Origin: Pseudomonadota bacterium
GTDB lineage: Bacteria > Pseudomonadota > Gammaproteobacteria > Burkholderiales > Burkholderiaceae_B
Assembly: GCA_023439305.1 (NCBI GenBank)
Contig: JAEXOO010000014.1
Span: 1 to 64,000, forward strand
DNA length: 64,000 nt
Direction: 5' to 3'
This document shows, piece after piece, positions 18,158-26,708 of this stretch; position 1 is the stretch's first letter; each line of letters starts with the position of its first letter. Position numbers and translations under genes: made by a program. The notes beneath the pieces are model-generated. The model saw only the letters and a list, made by a program, of their open reading frames with translations, was not told where the DNA came from and ran no database searches.

Positions 18158-18180
18158 GAAATGTTATGTTATAACATCAC
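18158..18180 (+). promoter_or_regulatory. Zur-box operator upstream of the zinc receptor gene
   Basis: A 23-bp near-palindrome with half-sites GAAATGTTAT and ATAACATCAC around a perfect core ATGTTATAACAT. It agrees with the proteobacterial Zur consensus (GAAATGTTATA-N-TATAACATTTC) at about 19-20 of 23 positions. It ends 27 bp before the start codon of the TonB receptor, a position suited to repression when zinc is sufficient. Confidence 0.8.
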
Positions 18181-18207
18181 ATTTTAACAATCTCGCTCAG
18201 GAATCTC

Positions 18208-20277
18208 ATGCAGCCCGTTCCCCGTCCTTTGTCCTTGGCCCTGGCTCTGGTGCTCACCCCCCTGGCCCAGGCCGCCGACCAGCCCCCCATCACGCAGCTC
18301 GACGCCATTCGAATTTCTGCCAGTCCCTTGTCCCTGAGCCCACAGGAACTGCTGGCCCCCTCCACGGTGCTGCAAGGCCCCCAACTGGATCTGCGCCGCA
18401 GCGCCACACTGGGAGAACTGCTGAACGGCGAATCCGGCATCCATTCGGACACCTTCGGCGCCGGCGCCAGCCGCCCGGTAATCCGCGGCCAGACGGCGCC
18501 GCGCATCAAAGTATTGAGCGACGGCTCGGACGTGATGGACGCCTCGGCCATCTCGCCCGACCACGCCGTGACCGTGGATCCCTGGCTGGCCGAGCGCGTG
18601 GAAGTACTGCGCGGTCCTTCAGCGCTTCTGTACGGCGGCGGCGCCATCGGCGGTGTGGTCAATGTGCTGGACCGCAAGATTCCCCAGACCATCCCGGACA
18701 ACGGCGTCGAAGGCTCCGTCCAAGCGCAAGGCTCCACGGCCGACCGAGGCCGGGCCGGTGCCGTCGAGCTGACCGCTGGCGAAGGCAATGTCGCCGTGCA
18801 TGTGGAAGGATCATCACGCCGCAGCCGCGACTATCGCGTTCCCGACTGGACCGACAGCCGCGTCAAGGACTCGAATGCCCGCAGCGATTCGGCCAGCGTG
18901 GGCCTGTCCTTCATCGGCGAGCGCGGCTACATCGGCGCCGCGTATTCCTATCGCGAAGATACGTACGGCCTGCCTGGCCACAGCCACGAATACGAAGACT
19001 GCCACCCGCACGGCGCCACCCTGCATTGCGGCGGGCACGGGCACGATCACGATCACGATCACGATCACGGGCACGATCACGATCACGGGCACGACCATGA
19101 CCATGGTCATGAGCATTCCGCCACCGCGCACCTGCGCAGCGAGCGCATCGACCTGCGTGGCGAGCTGCGCGACCCGCTGCCCGGCTTCCAGCGCGCCCGG
19201 CTGCGCGCCGGTATCACCGATTACCGTCATGTCGAAAAGGACGGCGATATCGACGGCACTCGCTTCAGCAACCGCGGCTACGACGGTCGGCTGGAACTGG
19301 AGCACCGCCCCCTGGGTCCTTTCCAGGGCGTGATCGGCATGCAGACCGCCTTGTCCGATTTCGAGTCGCGCGGCGGCAGCGAAGACTTTATCCCCAAGAC
19401 CCGCAGCCGCAGTCATGGCTTGTTCATACTGGAAAACCTGCACTGGCAAGACTGGCGCTTCGAGTTCGGTGCGCGCCAGGAATGGCAGAACATCACCCCC
19501 GACTCCCAACGCCTGGAGCGGCGCAAGGGCACGGCCGGCTCATTCTCGGCCGGCGCCGTCTGGGATTTTGCGCCGCAGTATGCCGCCAGCCTGTCCGTGT
19601 CGCGTTCCCAGCGCTTGCCCAATGCGCAGGAGCTCTATGCCCGCGGCGTGCACTTCGCCACGCTGAGCTACGAGCGCGGCGATCCGGACCTGGGCCGCGA
19701 AACCAGCCGCAATGTGGATCTGGGCCTGCAAAAGCACGCCGGCGAGCTGCGCTTTGATCTACGCGCGTTCTACTCCCGCAGCAAAGGCTATATCTACGGC
19801 CGCACGCTGGACCGGCACGAAGACTTCAGCCTGATCCAGTACAGCCAAGACGATGCCCAGTTCTGGGGGCTGGAAGGCACGGTGTCCTACCCGGTTCGCC
19901 GCTGGGCCAGCGTGAGCGTGTACGGTGATGTCGTGCGCGGTAAACTGCTTCATCCAGATCGTAACCTGCCGCGCATGCCGGCCGCGCGCGTCGGCGTGCG
20001 TGCTGACCTGGATTGGCGTGACTGGTCGGGCTTCGTGGATTACACCCATACTTTCGCCCAAAGCAGGCTGGCCGAGTTCGAACAGCGCTCGCCTTCGTAT
20101 GGTCTGCTGGGCGCCGGCGTCAGCTACCGCGGGCGGCTGGAGCAGACCTCCTACACCCTGTACCTGAAAGGAAGCAACTTGCTCGACAAACTGGCCTACA
20201 ACCACACCTCCTTCATTGCCCGCCAAGCGCCCTTGATGGGCCGCAACATCATGGCCGGCGTCAAGGTGGAGTTTTGA
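18208..20277 (+). CDS. znuD: ZnuD-like TonB-dependent zinc receptor
   Basis: This 689-residue outer-membrane receptor imports zinc (or a zinc complex) with energy from TonB. A Sec signal (LSLALALVLTPLAQA) is followed by a TonB-box-like segment (DAIRISAS). The plug domain (about residues 45-160) contains SRPVIRGQTAPRIKVLSDG and VEVLRGPSALLYGGGAIGGVVNV. The beta barrel ends in a C-terminal Phe. Extracellular loop residues 276-303 are a His/Asp tract (HDHDHDHDHGHDHDHG), typical of zinc-binding ZnuD receptors. A Zur box lies just upstream. The stop codon overlaps the start of the next gene. Zinc specificity is inferred from the His tract plus operator. Confidence 0.9.
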   Translation: MQPVPRPLSLALALVLTPLAQAADQPPITQLDAIRISASPLSLSPQELLAPSTVLQGPQLDLRRSATLGELLNGESGIHSDTFGAGASRPVIRGQTAPRIKVLSDGSDVMDASAISPDHAVTVDPWLAERVEVLRGPSALLYGGGAIGGVVNVLDRKIPQTIPDNGVEGSVQAQGSTADRGRAGAVELTAGEGNVAVHVEGSSRRSRDYRVPDWTDSRVKDSNARSDSASVGLSFIGERGYIGAAYSYREDTYGLPGHSHEYEDCHPHGATLHCGGHGHDHDHDHDHGHDHDHGHDHDHGHEHSATAHLRSERIDLRGELRDPLPGFQRARLRAGITDYRHVEKDGDIDGTRFSNRGYDGRLELEHRPLGPFQGVIGMQTALSDFESRGGSEDFIPKTRSRSHGLFILENLHWQDWRFEFGARQEWQNITPDSQRLERRKGTAGSFSAGAVWDFAPQYAASLSVSRSQRLPNAQELYARGVHFATLSYERGDPDLGRETSRNVDLGLQKHAGELRFDLRAFYSRSKGYIYGRTLDRHEDFSLIQYSQDDAQFWGLEGTVSYPVRRWASVSVYGDVVRGKLLHPDRNLPRMPAARVGVRADLDWRDWSGFVDYTHTFAQSRLAEFEQRSPSYGLLGAGVSYRGRLEQTSYTLYLKGSNLLDKLAYNHTSFIARQAPLMGRNIMAGVKVEF
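19033..19116 (+). repeat. Hexanucleotide tract encoding the His/Asp loop
   Basis: The His-rich loop is encoded by GATCAC units: four in a row at 19045-19068 and two at 19075-19086, separated by GGGCAC units. A degenerate GACCAT/GGTCAT tail follows. Gain or loss of 6-bp units by slippage would keep the reading frame and only change loop length. Confidence 0.85.
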
Positions 20278-21050
20278 ACACACTGCCCGCTCACACAGGC
20301 AGCCGCCTGTTCCAGGTCGTGGCCGACATGCAGGGCGGCCACCCCTGGGGCCGCGTCCTGGACGCCGGCACGGGTCGCGGTTCCATGAACTGGCTGCTGA
20401 CCCTTCCCACCGACAGTTGGACGGCCATTACCGGCGCCCAGGGCATGGCTGAACAGGTCCGGCAGGAACTGGGCGAACGCCAGCGTTCACAGGACCGGCT
20501 GGTGGTCGGCAACTGGACCGACCCCGAGCTGCTGCGCGGCGAGTGCTACGACACCGTACTGGCCGACTATCTGCTGGGGGCCATGGACGGCTTTGCGCCC
20601 TATGCCCAGGACCTGCTCTTCCCCCGCTTGCGCCCCTTGACCGGAAGGCGCTTGTACATCATCGGCCTGGAGCCCTACGTGCCCTATTCCGCAGATGAGC
20701 CGGCCGGCCAGTTGGTGGTGGAAATCGGCCGCCTGCGTGATGCCTGCCTGCTGCTGGCGGGCGACCGGCCTTACCGTGAATATCCCATGGACTGGGTGCT
20801 GCGCCACCTGCGTCTGGCGGGGTTCCGCTGCGTGGACGCGCAGCGTTTCGGCATACGCTACGGTGAGCGCTTCGTACACGGACAGCTGGATATGTGCGCC
20901 CAGCGACTGCGCCGTCTGCGCGACCGCCCCCTGGCCCTGGCCTTGTCCGAACACGTGGAGGCGCTGCGCCGCCGCGCCCTGGCTCTGTGCCAGGCCGAAG
21001 GCGGACTGCGCCACGGCCACGACTACGTGATCTGTGCCGAACCGGACTGA
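20274..21050 (+). CDS. SAM-dependent methyltransferase-like protein coupled to znuD
   Basis: This 258-residue protein has an N-terminal Rossmann motif (GRVLDAGTGRGSMNWLL at about residues 26-42) and an acidic strand (CYDTVLADYLLGAMDGFAPYAQDLLFPRL). These are typical of class I methyltransferases or spermidine-synthase-like proteins. The substrate is not evident. Translation apparently begins at TTG 20274, which overlaps the znuD stop codon (TTGA) behind AAGGTGGAG; no good ATG exists nearby. The tight coupling to a zinc receptor under a Zur box suggests co-expression in zinc limitation. Confidence 0.7.
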   Translation: MNTLPAHTGSRLFQVVADMQGGHPWGRVLDAGTGRGSMNWLLTLPTDSWTAITGAQGMAEQVRQELGERQRSQDRLVVGNWTDPELLRGECYDTVLADYLLGAMDGFAPYAQDLLFPRLRPLTGRRLYIIGLEPYVPYSADEPAGQLVVEIGRLRDACLLLAGDRPYREYPMDWVLRHLRLAGFRCVDAQRFGIRYGERFVHGQLDMCAQRLRRLRDRPLALALSEHVEALRRRALALCQAEGGLRHGHDYVICAEPD

Positions 21051-21064
21051 CAAGCCGGTTCGGC
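21036..21064 (+). terminator. Possible hairpin at the end of the methyltransferase gene
   Basis: A perfect 10-bp inverted repeat (GCCGAACCGG / CCGGTTCGGC) with a 9-base loop spans the stop codon. There is no T-tract, so it may act as an RNA-stabilising hairpin instead of an intrinsic terminator. Confidence 0.4.
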
Positions 21065-21190
21065 TTCCGGCCGTACCTTTATATCGCTCATAAACAGTCA
21101 TCATTTTGTTATGAGCACTATCCATGTGACTGTCTATAGGCGGGCGGCCATGGGCCGTAATTGAAAGGGCGTGCCCGCATCCTGCGCAGC

Positions 21191-23194
21191 ATGCCCTTCA
21201 TCACCAAGCCCACGATGCAGACACACTCCTCCACTTCCTCCGGCTCCTGGCTGGCCCGCCAGCCCCTGAACAAACAGCTCTTCCTGGCATGTACGCTGGT
21301 CACCGCTCTGATCATGGCGCTGATCGGCGCCTTCATGGCCTGGCAAGGCCAACAGGTCGCCATCGCCAATGTGCGTGCCGCCAATCTGGACTCCCTGGAG
21401 GCATTCAATCGCCCTCTGCAACTGACCTACAACATGGCCATGGAGCGCAACCAGTCCCTGTACCCGGTACTGCTGCGCTATATCGGCGGCACGCCCGAAC
21501 CCATGGATACCCATGCCATCGAGCAGGACGCAGGCGTCGCCCCCGAGCTGAACCTGCGCGGCATGATCGTCAATGGTCGCAACGATTTGATGGCCAGCGT
21601 GACCGGCCTGCAGGCCGAAATCCTGGCCCGCAGCGGACGCAACTGGTATCGCATCGCCTCGGCCCTGCATCCGCAGGACCTGGGCAAATTGCCTGAGCAC
21701 TACCCCATACTGGCCGAGCTGAGCCGGGGTGAGCCGGCCGCCAGCATCGAAAACGAGGCCGGCAAATGGTTTGCAACCTATGCCCACCCCCTGCGCGACG
21801 AGTCCGGCCTGTTATATGGCGGCATCCTGACCCGCATCGATGTCACCGCCCAGGTAGCCCCTCTGCTGGAGGAAATCAAGACCTTCAAACTGGCGACCTA
21901 CGGCACCATCAGCATCGTCAAGGCGACGTCAGGCGGTCAGGACTGGACCCGTATCGGCGGCGCCTGGGGCACGCCTGGCCGCTTGCTCAGCCAGGACAAT
22001 CCGCCCCAGGACTTCGAGGTTTTCAAAAGCGCCTTCCAGCAAAGCCAGGGCGTGGAGCGCCTGACCATAGAAGGAAAATCCATTTTCCTGGCCTGGCGCA
22101 CCATCGAGAATTGGGACTGGGTCGTCTACGGCTTTGGCACTGCCGACGACTTCCTGGCGCAGAATCGCGAACAAACCTGGATCCAGCTGGGCATGATGCT
22201 GACCGGCACCCTGATCATCGCGCTGCTGGTGGGTGTGACGGCCGCGCGCACGCTGCGTCCCGTGCGCCATGTCGTTGAGGGCATGGGCCAACTGGGCCAG
22301 GGCGTGCTCAACTCCCCCATGCCAGGCTTCCCACAGAACAGCCGCAACGAAGTCCACATCCTGCTCGACAGCCTGCACAAGTCCAAAGCCGCCTTGCGCC
22401 AGGCTTTCGGCCAGGTGCGCGACAGCGTGGGGGAAATCCACGTCGGCATCAACGAGATCGCCGCCGGCAACACCGATCTGTCTTCCCGAACAGAACAGCA
22501 GGCCGCCTCCTTGCAGGAAACCGCCTCCAGCATGGAACAGCTGGCATCGACCGTGCGTCAGAATGCCGACCACGCCCGCCAGGCCAGCTCCCTGGCTGAA
22601 GAAGCATCGGCCATCGCCCAGCAAGGCGGCTCGGCCGTCTCAAATGTGGTGCATACCATGGAGCGCATTTCCACCAGCTCCGGCCGTATCGGGGAGATCG
22701 TCAACGTCATCGACGGCATCGCCTTCCAGACCAATATCCTGGCCCTGAATGCCGCCGTAGAAGCCGCCCGCGCCGGCGAGCAGGGCAAGGGATTCGCCGT
22801 GGTAGCCAACGAAGTACGCTCGCTGGCCCAGCGCAGCGCCGAAGCCGCGCGCGAGATCAAGGACCTGATCGAAAACTCCAGCGCCGAGGTCAGCAGCGGC
22901 AGCCGCCAGGTCGCTGAAGCAGGCTCCACCATGAATCAACTGCTGGACGCGGTCGAGTCCGTGACAGTGCTGATGAAGGAAATCGCCTCGGCCTCGCAAG
23001 AACAATCCAGCGGCATTGACCAGGTCAATATCGCAGTCACGCAGATGGACTCGGGCACGCAACAAAATGCAGCCCTGGTCGAAGAAGCCGCCACTGCCGC
23101 GCAGTCATTGCAGAACGAAGCGCATCGGCTGGCCCAGATCGTCCATCGTTTCAAGACCGACGAATCGGATACCGGGCCCCATCTGCTGAACTGA
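21191..23194 (+). CDS. Methyl-accepting chemotaxis protein with periplasmic Cache-type sensor
   Basis: This chemoreceptor has about 667 residues. TM1 is near residues 28-50 (LFLACTLVTALIMALIGAFMAW). The periplasmic sensor domain (about 50-335) resembles the Cache3-Cache2 fusion class, with WYRIASALHPQDLGKLPEHYPILAELSRGEPAA. TM2 is LGMMLTGTLIIALLVGVTAA, followed by HAMP and a signalling coiled coil. The conserved hairpin tip reads IDGIAFQTNILALNAAVEAARAGEQGKGFAVVA. No C-terminal NWETF-like pentapeptide for CheR/CheB docking is present. Start choice is uncertain: ATG 21191 or 21215 or TTG 21161. The ligand is unknown. The 3' end overlaps the convergent deacetylase gene by 44 bp. Confidence 0.88.
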   Translation: MPFITKPTMQTHSSTSSGSWLARQPLNKQLFLACTLVTALIMALIGAFMAWQGQQVAIANVRAANLDSLEAFNRPLQLTYNMAMERNQSLYPVLLRYIGGTPEPMDTHAIEQDAGVAPELNLRGMIVNGRNDLMASVTGLQAEILARSGRNWYRIASALHPQDLGKLPEHYPILAELSRGEPAASIENEAGKWFATYAHPLRDESGLLYGGILTRIDVTAQVAPLLEEIKTFKLATYGTISIVKATSGGQDWTRIGGAWGTPGRLLSQDNPPQDFEVFKSAFQQSQGVERLTIEGKSIFLAWRTIENWDWVVYGFGTADDFLAQNREQTWIQLGMMLTGTLIIALLVGVTAARTLRPVRHVVEGMGQLGQGVLNSPMPGFPQNSRNEVHILLDSLHKSKAALRQAFGQVRDSVGEIHVGINEIAAGNTDLSSRTEQQAASLQETASSMEQLASTVRQNADHARQASSLAEEASAIAQQGGSAVSNVVHTMERISTSSGRIGEIVNVIDGIAFQTNILALNAAVEAARAGEQGKGFAVVANEVRSLAQRSAEAAREIKDLIENSSAEVSSGSRQVAEAGSTMNQLLDAVESVTVLMKEIASASQEQSSGIDQVNIAVTQMDSGTQQNAALVEEAATAAQSLQNEAHRLAQIVHRFKTDESDTGPHLLN

Positions 23195-24155
23195 TGTCCA
23201 TGGCCGGGCTGCTGTCCCCCATGCCCGCAAGCGGGGACAGCTGCGCGCGGCGCTCATAGGGCGAGTCGGCGAACTGCGCCGCCCAATGCGCCGCGATCTG
23301 GTCGCGGCGGGCAAACCAGGCGCCGCCGCGCCGAACCATGTGCTCCAACATGCGCTCCAGAGCGGCGATGCGCCCGGGACGCCCCAACATGCGCAGATGC
23401 AGCCCAATGGACATCATCTTGGGCTGGCTACGCCCTTCCTCCCATAACCAATCGAACGCATCCGTCACATAGCCCGCAAAGTCAGCTGCGCGCACGAAGC
23501 GGTTCGTATGCTGGAACTGCATGTCGTTGGTATCAAAGGCGTAGGGCACCAGCACATAGGGCGCCGGGCCGTTGCGCAGCAGCACAGGCAAATCATCTCC
23601 ATAAAAATCACTATCATACAGAAAGCCCCCCTCTTCCATTAACAGGCGCCGGGTATTGGGCGAAGAGGCTGAACGGGTGTGCCAGCCCACAGGACGCCGC
23701 CCCGTGGCCTGCGTAATGGCCTGCACGGTGCGGGCGATGGAACGACGCTCCGTTGCCTCGTCCATGGCCACATGGCTTTCCCAGCGCCAGCCATGGGCCG
23801 AGAGCTCATGGCCGCGCGCGACAGCATCACGGGCGAGCCCAGGTAGACGTTCCACCGCCTGACCGCAGGCGCTGACCGTGGCCGGCACCTGATAGCGCTC
23901 CAGCACCGCCATGATGCGGTGCCAGCCAGCCCGTATGCCGTAATCGAAATGACTCTGCAGGCAAGGATCGGGAAAGCGCTCGATCCGGTCAATAACTTCG
24001 TACACCGCTTCGTTGCAGTGATCTCCCTCACCCAGCGCGAACTCCGCCCCCTCTTCCAGATTGACCACGAACGACACCGCCACCCGGGCCTGATCGGGCC
24101 AGTGTGGATGCGGCGGATTGTCGCCATAGCCCAGCAAGTCTCGCTCCATCTGCAT
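23151..24155 (-). CDS. PuuE-like polysaccharide-deacetylase-family amidohydrolase
   Basis: This 334-residue protein of the NodB-fold family is closest in pattern to the metal-independent allantoinase PuuE: RVAVSFVVNLEEGAEF, DYGIRAGWHRIMAVLERY, GHELSAHGWRWESHVAMDEATER, GWHTRSASSPNTRRLLMEEGGFLYDSD, PYAFDTNDMQF and PKMMSIGLHLRMLGRPGRIAAL. ATG 24155 is behind GGAGATGTC. It diverges from a GntR regulator, and the shared 134-bp region carries two copies of the regulator's presumed operator. In this context it probably opens a cyclic ureide or imide ring; allantoin itself is only one option, since no other allantoin genes are present. Confidence 0.85.
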   Translation of the reverse strand: MQMERDLLGYGDNPPHPHWPDQARVAVSFVVNLEEGAEFALGEGDHCNEAVYEVIDRIERFPDPCLQSHFDYGIRAGWHRIMAVLERYQVPATVSACGQAVERLPGLARDAVARGHELSAHGWRWESHVAMDEATERRSIARTVQAITQATGRRPVGWHTRSASSPNTRRLLMEEGGFLYDSDFYGDDLPVLLRNGPAPYVLVPYAFDTNDMQFQHTNRFVRAADFAGYVTDAFDWLWEEGRSQPKMMSIGLHLRMLGRPGRIAALERMLEHMVRRGGAWFARRDQIAAHWAAQFADSPYERRAQLSPLAGMGDSSPAMDISSADGARYPIRRS

Positions 24156-24206
24156 GACATCTCCTTATTGTTCAATGAATCATGATCGCCCCATGCTCTC
24201 ACAAAA

Positions 24207-24239
24207 TAGTCGACCAAACAATAAAATTATGGTCGACCA
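24207..24239. promoter_or_regulatory. GntR operators between the puuE-like gene and its regulator
   Basis: Two copies of the palindrome TGGTCGACCA: a perfect one at 24230-24239 and a one-mismatch copy (TAGTCGACCA) at 24207-24216, 23 bp apart centre to centre. The same palindrome occurs upstream of the amidohydrolase operon at 25242-25300. The TGGT-NN-ACCA symmetry is typical of FadR-type GntR operators. Confidence 0.75.
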
Positions 24240-24289
24240 AAAATGCATGCCATGGCTGATCAGTACAGATAGAACGGACGACAAAGCCC

Positions 24290-25084
24290 ATGAACTTCCC
24301 TACAATACAGCTCCATTCCTCAGAACCTGTTCAGACTGTCGTGAACACATCTTCCAGCCCCGCCCGCGCCAAGAAACCCACTCGCACCGCCAGTCAGGAG
24401 ACGGCCGATACCCTGCCGGAGAACGAAGCGCGCATGTACCGCTCTATTTCGGGAGCGCTGCTGGACGGCAAGCTGCGGCCCGGCACTCCGCTGCGCGAAC
24501 GCAGCCTGGCGGATATGTTCGATGCCACGCGCACAGCCGTGCGCAAAGTGCTGGCCCGTCTGGAACGAGAGGGGAAAGTCGAGCTGCGCCAGAATCGCGG
24601 CGCCTTCGTGCCTGAGCCGTCGCTGGAAGACATACACTCGGTCTACGATGCTCGCCGCGCCCTGGAAAGCGGCATCCTCATGCTGCTGGCCCGGCGTCTG
24701 AGCACCGAGGAAATAGCCCGCTTGCAAGAGCACGTAAGCCAGGAAGAGCGCGCAAATCAGCGCAACGAACGCGAAGAGTCCATCCGCCTGGCAGGCGCCT
24801 TCCACGTGCTGCTGGCGCGCATGCTAGGCAATGAGGAACTGGAAGCCTTTCTGCAGCGCCTGCTGGCGCGCACCCAGTTGTTCGTCGCCTTGTACGAGCC
24901 TCATGCCCAATCCAGTTGCGCCTGCGGCGAGCATCGCGCCATCGTCAATGCCTTGGGCCAGGGCGAAGCCCGCTCGGCCATCGACACCATGCTGCACCAT
25001 CTGGACGAGATCGAGGCGCGCCTGACACGACGCATCACCCAGGCCGACCAGCCCGATCTAAATGCCATCCTGAGCGGCTACTAG
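24290..25084 (+). CDS. GntR-family regulator (FCD/FadR subfamily)
   Basis: This 264-residue repressor-type protein has a winged HTH at about residues 45-110 (MYRSISGALLDGKLRPGTPLRERSLADMF-ATRTAVRKVLARLEREG) and an all-helical FCD ligand-binding domain at about 120-250. Candidate metal/ligand positions in the FCD domain are the Asp in DARRALESG and the His in CGEHRAIVNAL. A Ser/Ala-rich N-terminal extension precedes the HTH. ATG 24290 has a weak ribosome site, and a GTG at 24341 is a possible alternative. It lies between the two arms of the catabolic cluster and very likely binds the TGGTCGACCA operators found on both sides. Confidence 0.87.
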   Translation: MNFPTIQLHSSEPVQTVVNTSSSPARAKKPTRTASQETADTLPENEARMYRSISGALLDGKLRPGTPLRERSLADMFDATRTAVRKVLARLEREGKVELRQNRGAFVPEPSLEDIHSVYDARRALESGILMLLARRLSTEEIARLQEHVSQEERANQRNEREESIRLAGAFHVLLARMLGNEELEAFLQRLLARTQLFVALYEPHAQSSCACGEHRAIVNALGQGEARSAIDTMLHHLDEIEARLTRRITQADQPDLNAILSGY

Positions 25085-25127
25085 CCGCGCCGCGCGCATC
25101 CGCGCGCCATCCCCTACACCTTGTTTT

Positions 25128-25163
25128 CACGAAGGCCCCGTCTGGACAGACGGGGCCTTCGTG
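25128..25163 (+). terminator. Long perfect hairpin after the GntR gene
   Basis: A 17-bp perfect inverted repeat (CACGAAGGCCCCGTCTG and its complement) separated by GA lies 43 bp past the stop codon. There is no T-tract on the plus strand, so termination is plausible but not certain. Confidence 0.55.
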
Positions 25164-25222
25164 CGTCCGGCCATCCCCGCCCGCCCCGATTCAAAAATCT
25201 TCCAACGTCGTTTTTTCATCTA

Positions 25223-25300
25223 ATGGTTTACCATAATCATTAATTTGGTCGACCAAATTTATATTGACTTAGCAACCAAGAAAATCATAATGGTCGACAT
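25223..25300 (+). promoter_or_regulatory. Operator array and sigma-70 promoter of the ureide catabolic operon
   Basis: An 18-bp perfect palindrome centred on TGGTCGACCA lies at 25242-25259. A second copy with one end changed (TGGTCGACAT) is at 25291-25300. A TGGTTTACCA element is at 25224-25233. A promoter TTGACT (25264-25269) and CATAAT (25286-25291) with 16-bp spacing lies between the first two sites. The array would let the GntR protein block both sides of the promoter. Confidence 0.75.
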
Positions 25301-25365
25301 ACGGATGAAAACAAACCACCAGGCCCATCCCTAGCGCCGCCTGGAAGCAACCTTGGAGACTTTCT

Positions 25366-26694
25366 ATGTCCACCCCTCAGTTCGACATCGCGTTCACCAA
25401 CGCCACCTTGCTGACCGCCAATCCCGATCAGCCCGAACTGCGTCAGGCCACTATTGCCATTCGAGACGGACGCATTGCGTGGATAGGACAGGCCCTGCCT
25501 GACGGCGCCCGCTGCACACGCGAGATCGACGCCACGGGCAAGGTGATCACCCCCGGTTTCGTCAATGTGCACACCCACTCCATTCTCACCATGGTGCGCG
25601 GCGTAGCCGCCGATCTGGGCTTCGCCCCGTCCTACACGCCCGGCATTCCCAAAGGCACGCAGGTGACGCCCGATCAGGCTCGTGTGCTGGCCCGCCTGGG
25701 TGCACTGGAAGCGCTGATGTTCGGCTCCACGCTGATCGGCGACAACTTCGTCTGCGCGGACGCCACTACCGACGCCATGGCCGAGCTGGGCATGCGCCTG
25801 ACGCCAAGCTGGCGTATCCATGACGTCGATTTCGCCAAAGTGGCCGAAGGCCGTTGGGAATACAGCCCCCGGATCGGTTCGCGCCTGCTTCAAGACGGCC
25901 TGGACCTGGCCGAGCGCTGGCAGTCCAATCCCTTGGTCAAGGTGCAGCTGGCCGCCCATGCCGTGGATACCTGCTCGGACGACTTCCTGCGTGAACTGGG
26001 CGAGGTATCGCGCCAGCGCGGACTGCGGGTCAACACCCATCTGGGCCAAAGCAAGGTAGAGGTCGAGCGCGTGCACGCCCGCACCGGGAAGACATCTGCC
26101 GAAGTGCTGGACTCCGCCGGACTGCTCAATGAAAGGCTGATGGGCGGACATTGCATCTATGTCACGGACAGCGACATCGCACGCATGGCCAAGGCCGGCG
26201 CGCACGCCGTCCACATCCCCAAGTGCAACGCCACATCCGGTCGGCTGGCCCCCATCCACAAGATCAAGGCGGCAGGCATCAACATCGCCTTGGCCACAGA
26301 CACCCAGCATGGCGACATGGTGGAGCTGATGCGCTGGGCGCTGATGACTGCCCGCGTCCAGGAAGGCGGGGTCAATGCCGACTGGCAGCCCAGCCATGCC
26401 TTCCACATGGCGACACTGGGCGGCGCTCGAGCCGTAGGCCAGGACCAGGACATCGGCAGCCTGGAGACCGGCAAGGCGGCGGATCTGGTGATGTTCGATT
26501 TTCGCAAACCTCACCTGACGCCCCACACCAACCCCCTGGGCAATCTGGTTCATACCGGCCAAGGGCGCGACGTGGAACTGGTCATGGTCAACGGCGACAT
26601 CCTGGTGGAAGACGGACGCCCCACTCGCGTGGACATGGATCGCATCTGCGCCGAAGCCGAGCAAGTCTGCCGCGCGCTGTGGAGCCAGGTCTGA
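25366..26694 (+). CDS. ATZ/TRZ-type metal-dependent amidohydrolase (deaminase-like)
   Basis: This 442-residue amidohydrolase-superfamily enzyme is related to cytosine, S-adenosylhomocysteine and 8-oxoguanine deaminases and triazine hydrolases. Metal ligands are visible: His69 and His71 (FVNVHTHS), His225 (NTHLGQSK), the GGHCIYV His, and Asp312 (ATDTQHGDM). The position three residues after His225, usually a catalytic Glu (HxxE), is Gln228 here. ATG 25366 follows CTTGGAGACTTTCT. It is the first gene of an operon with the amidase and hydantoinase, under the GntR operators. The substrate is probably an N-heterocycle but is not identifiable. Confidence 0.85.
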   Translation: MSTPQFDIAFTNATLLTANPDQPELRQATIAIRDGRIAWIGQALPDGARCTREIDATGKVITPGFVNVHTHSILTMVRGVAADLGFAPSYTPGIPKGTQVTPDQARVLARLGALEALMFGSTLIGDNFVCADATTDAMAELGMRLTPSWRIHDVDFAKVAEGRWEYSPRIGSRLLQDGLDLAERWQSNPLVKVQLAAHAVDTCSDDFLRELGEVSRQRGLRVNTHLGQSKVEVERVHARTGKTSAEVLDSAGLLNERLMGGHCIYVTDSDIARMAKAGAHAVHIPKCNATSGRLAPIHKIKAAGINIALATDTQHGDMVELMRWALMTARVQEGGVNADWQPSHAFHMATLGGARAVGQDQDIGSLETGKAADLVMFDFRKPHLTPHTNPLGNLVHTGQGRDVELVMVNGDILVEDGRPTRVDMDRICAEAEQVCRALWSQV

Positions 26695-26708
26695 GGCCGG
26701 AGAACACT

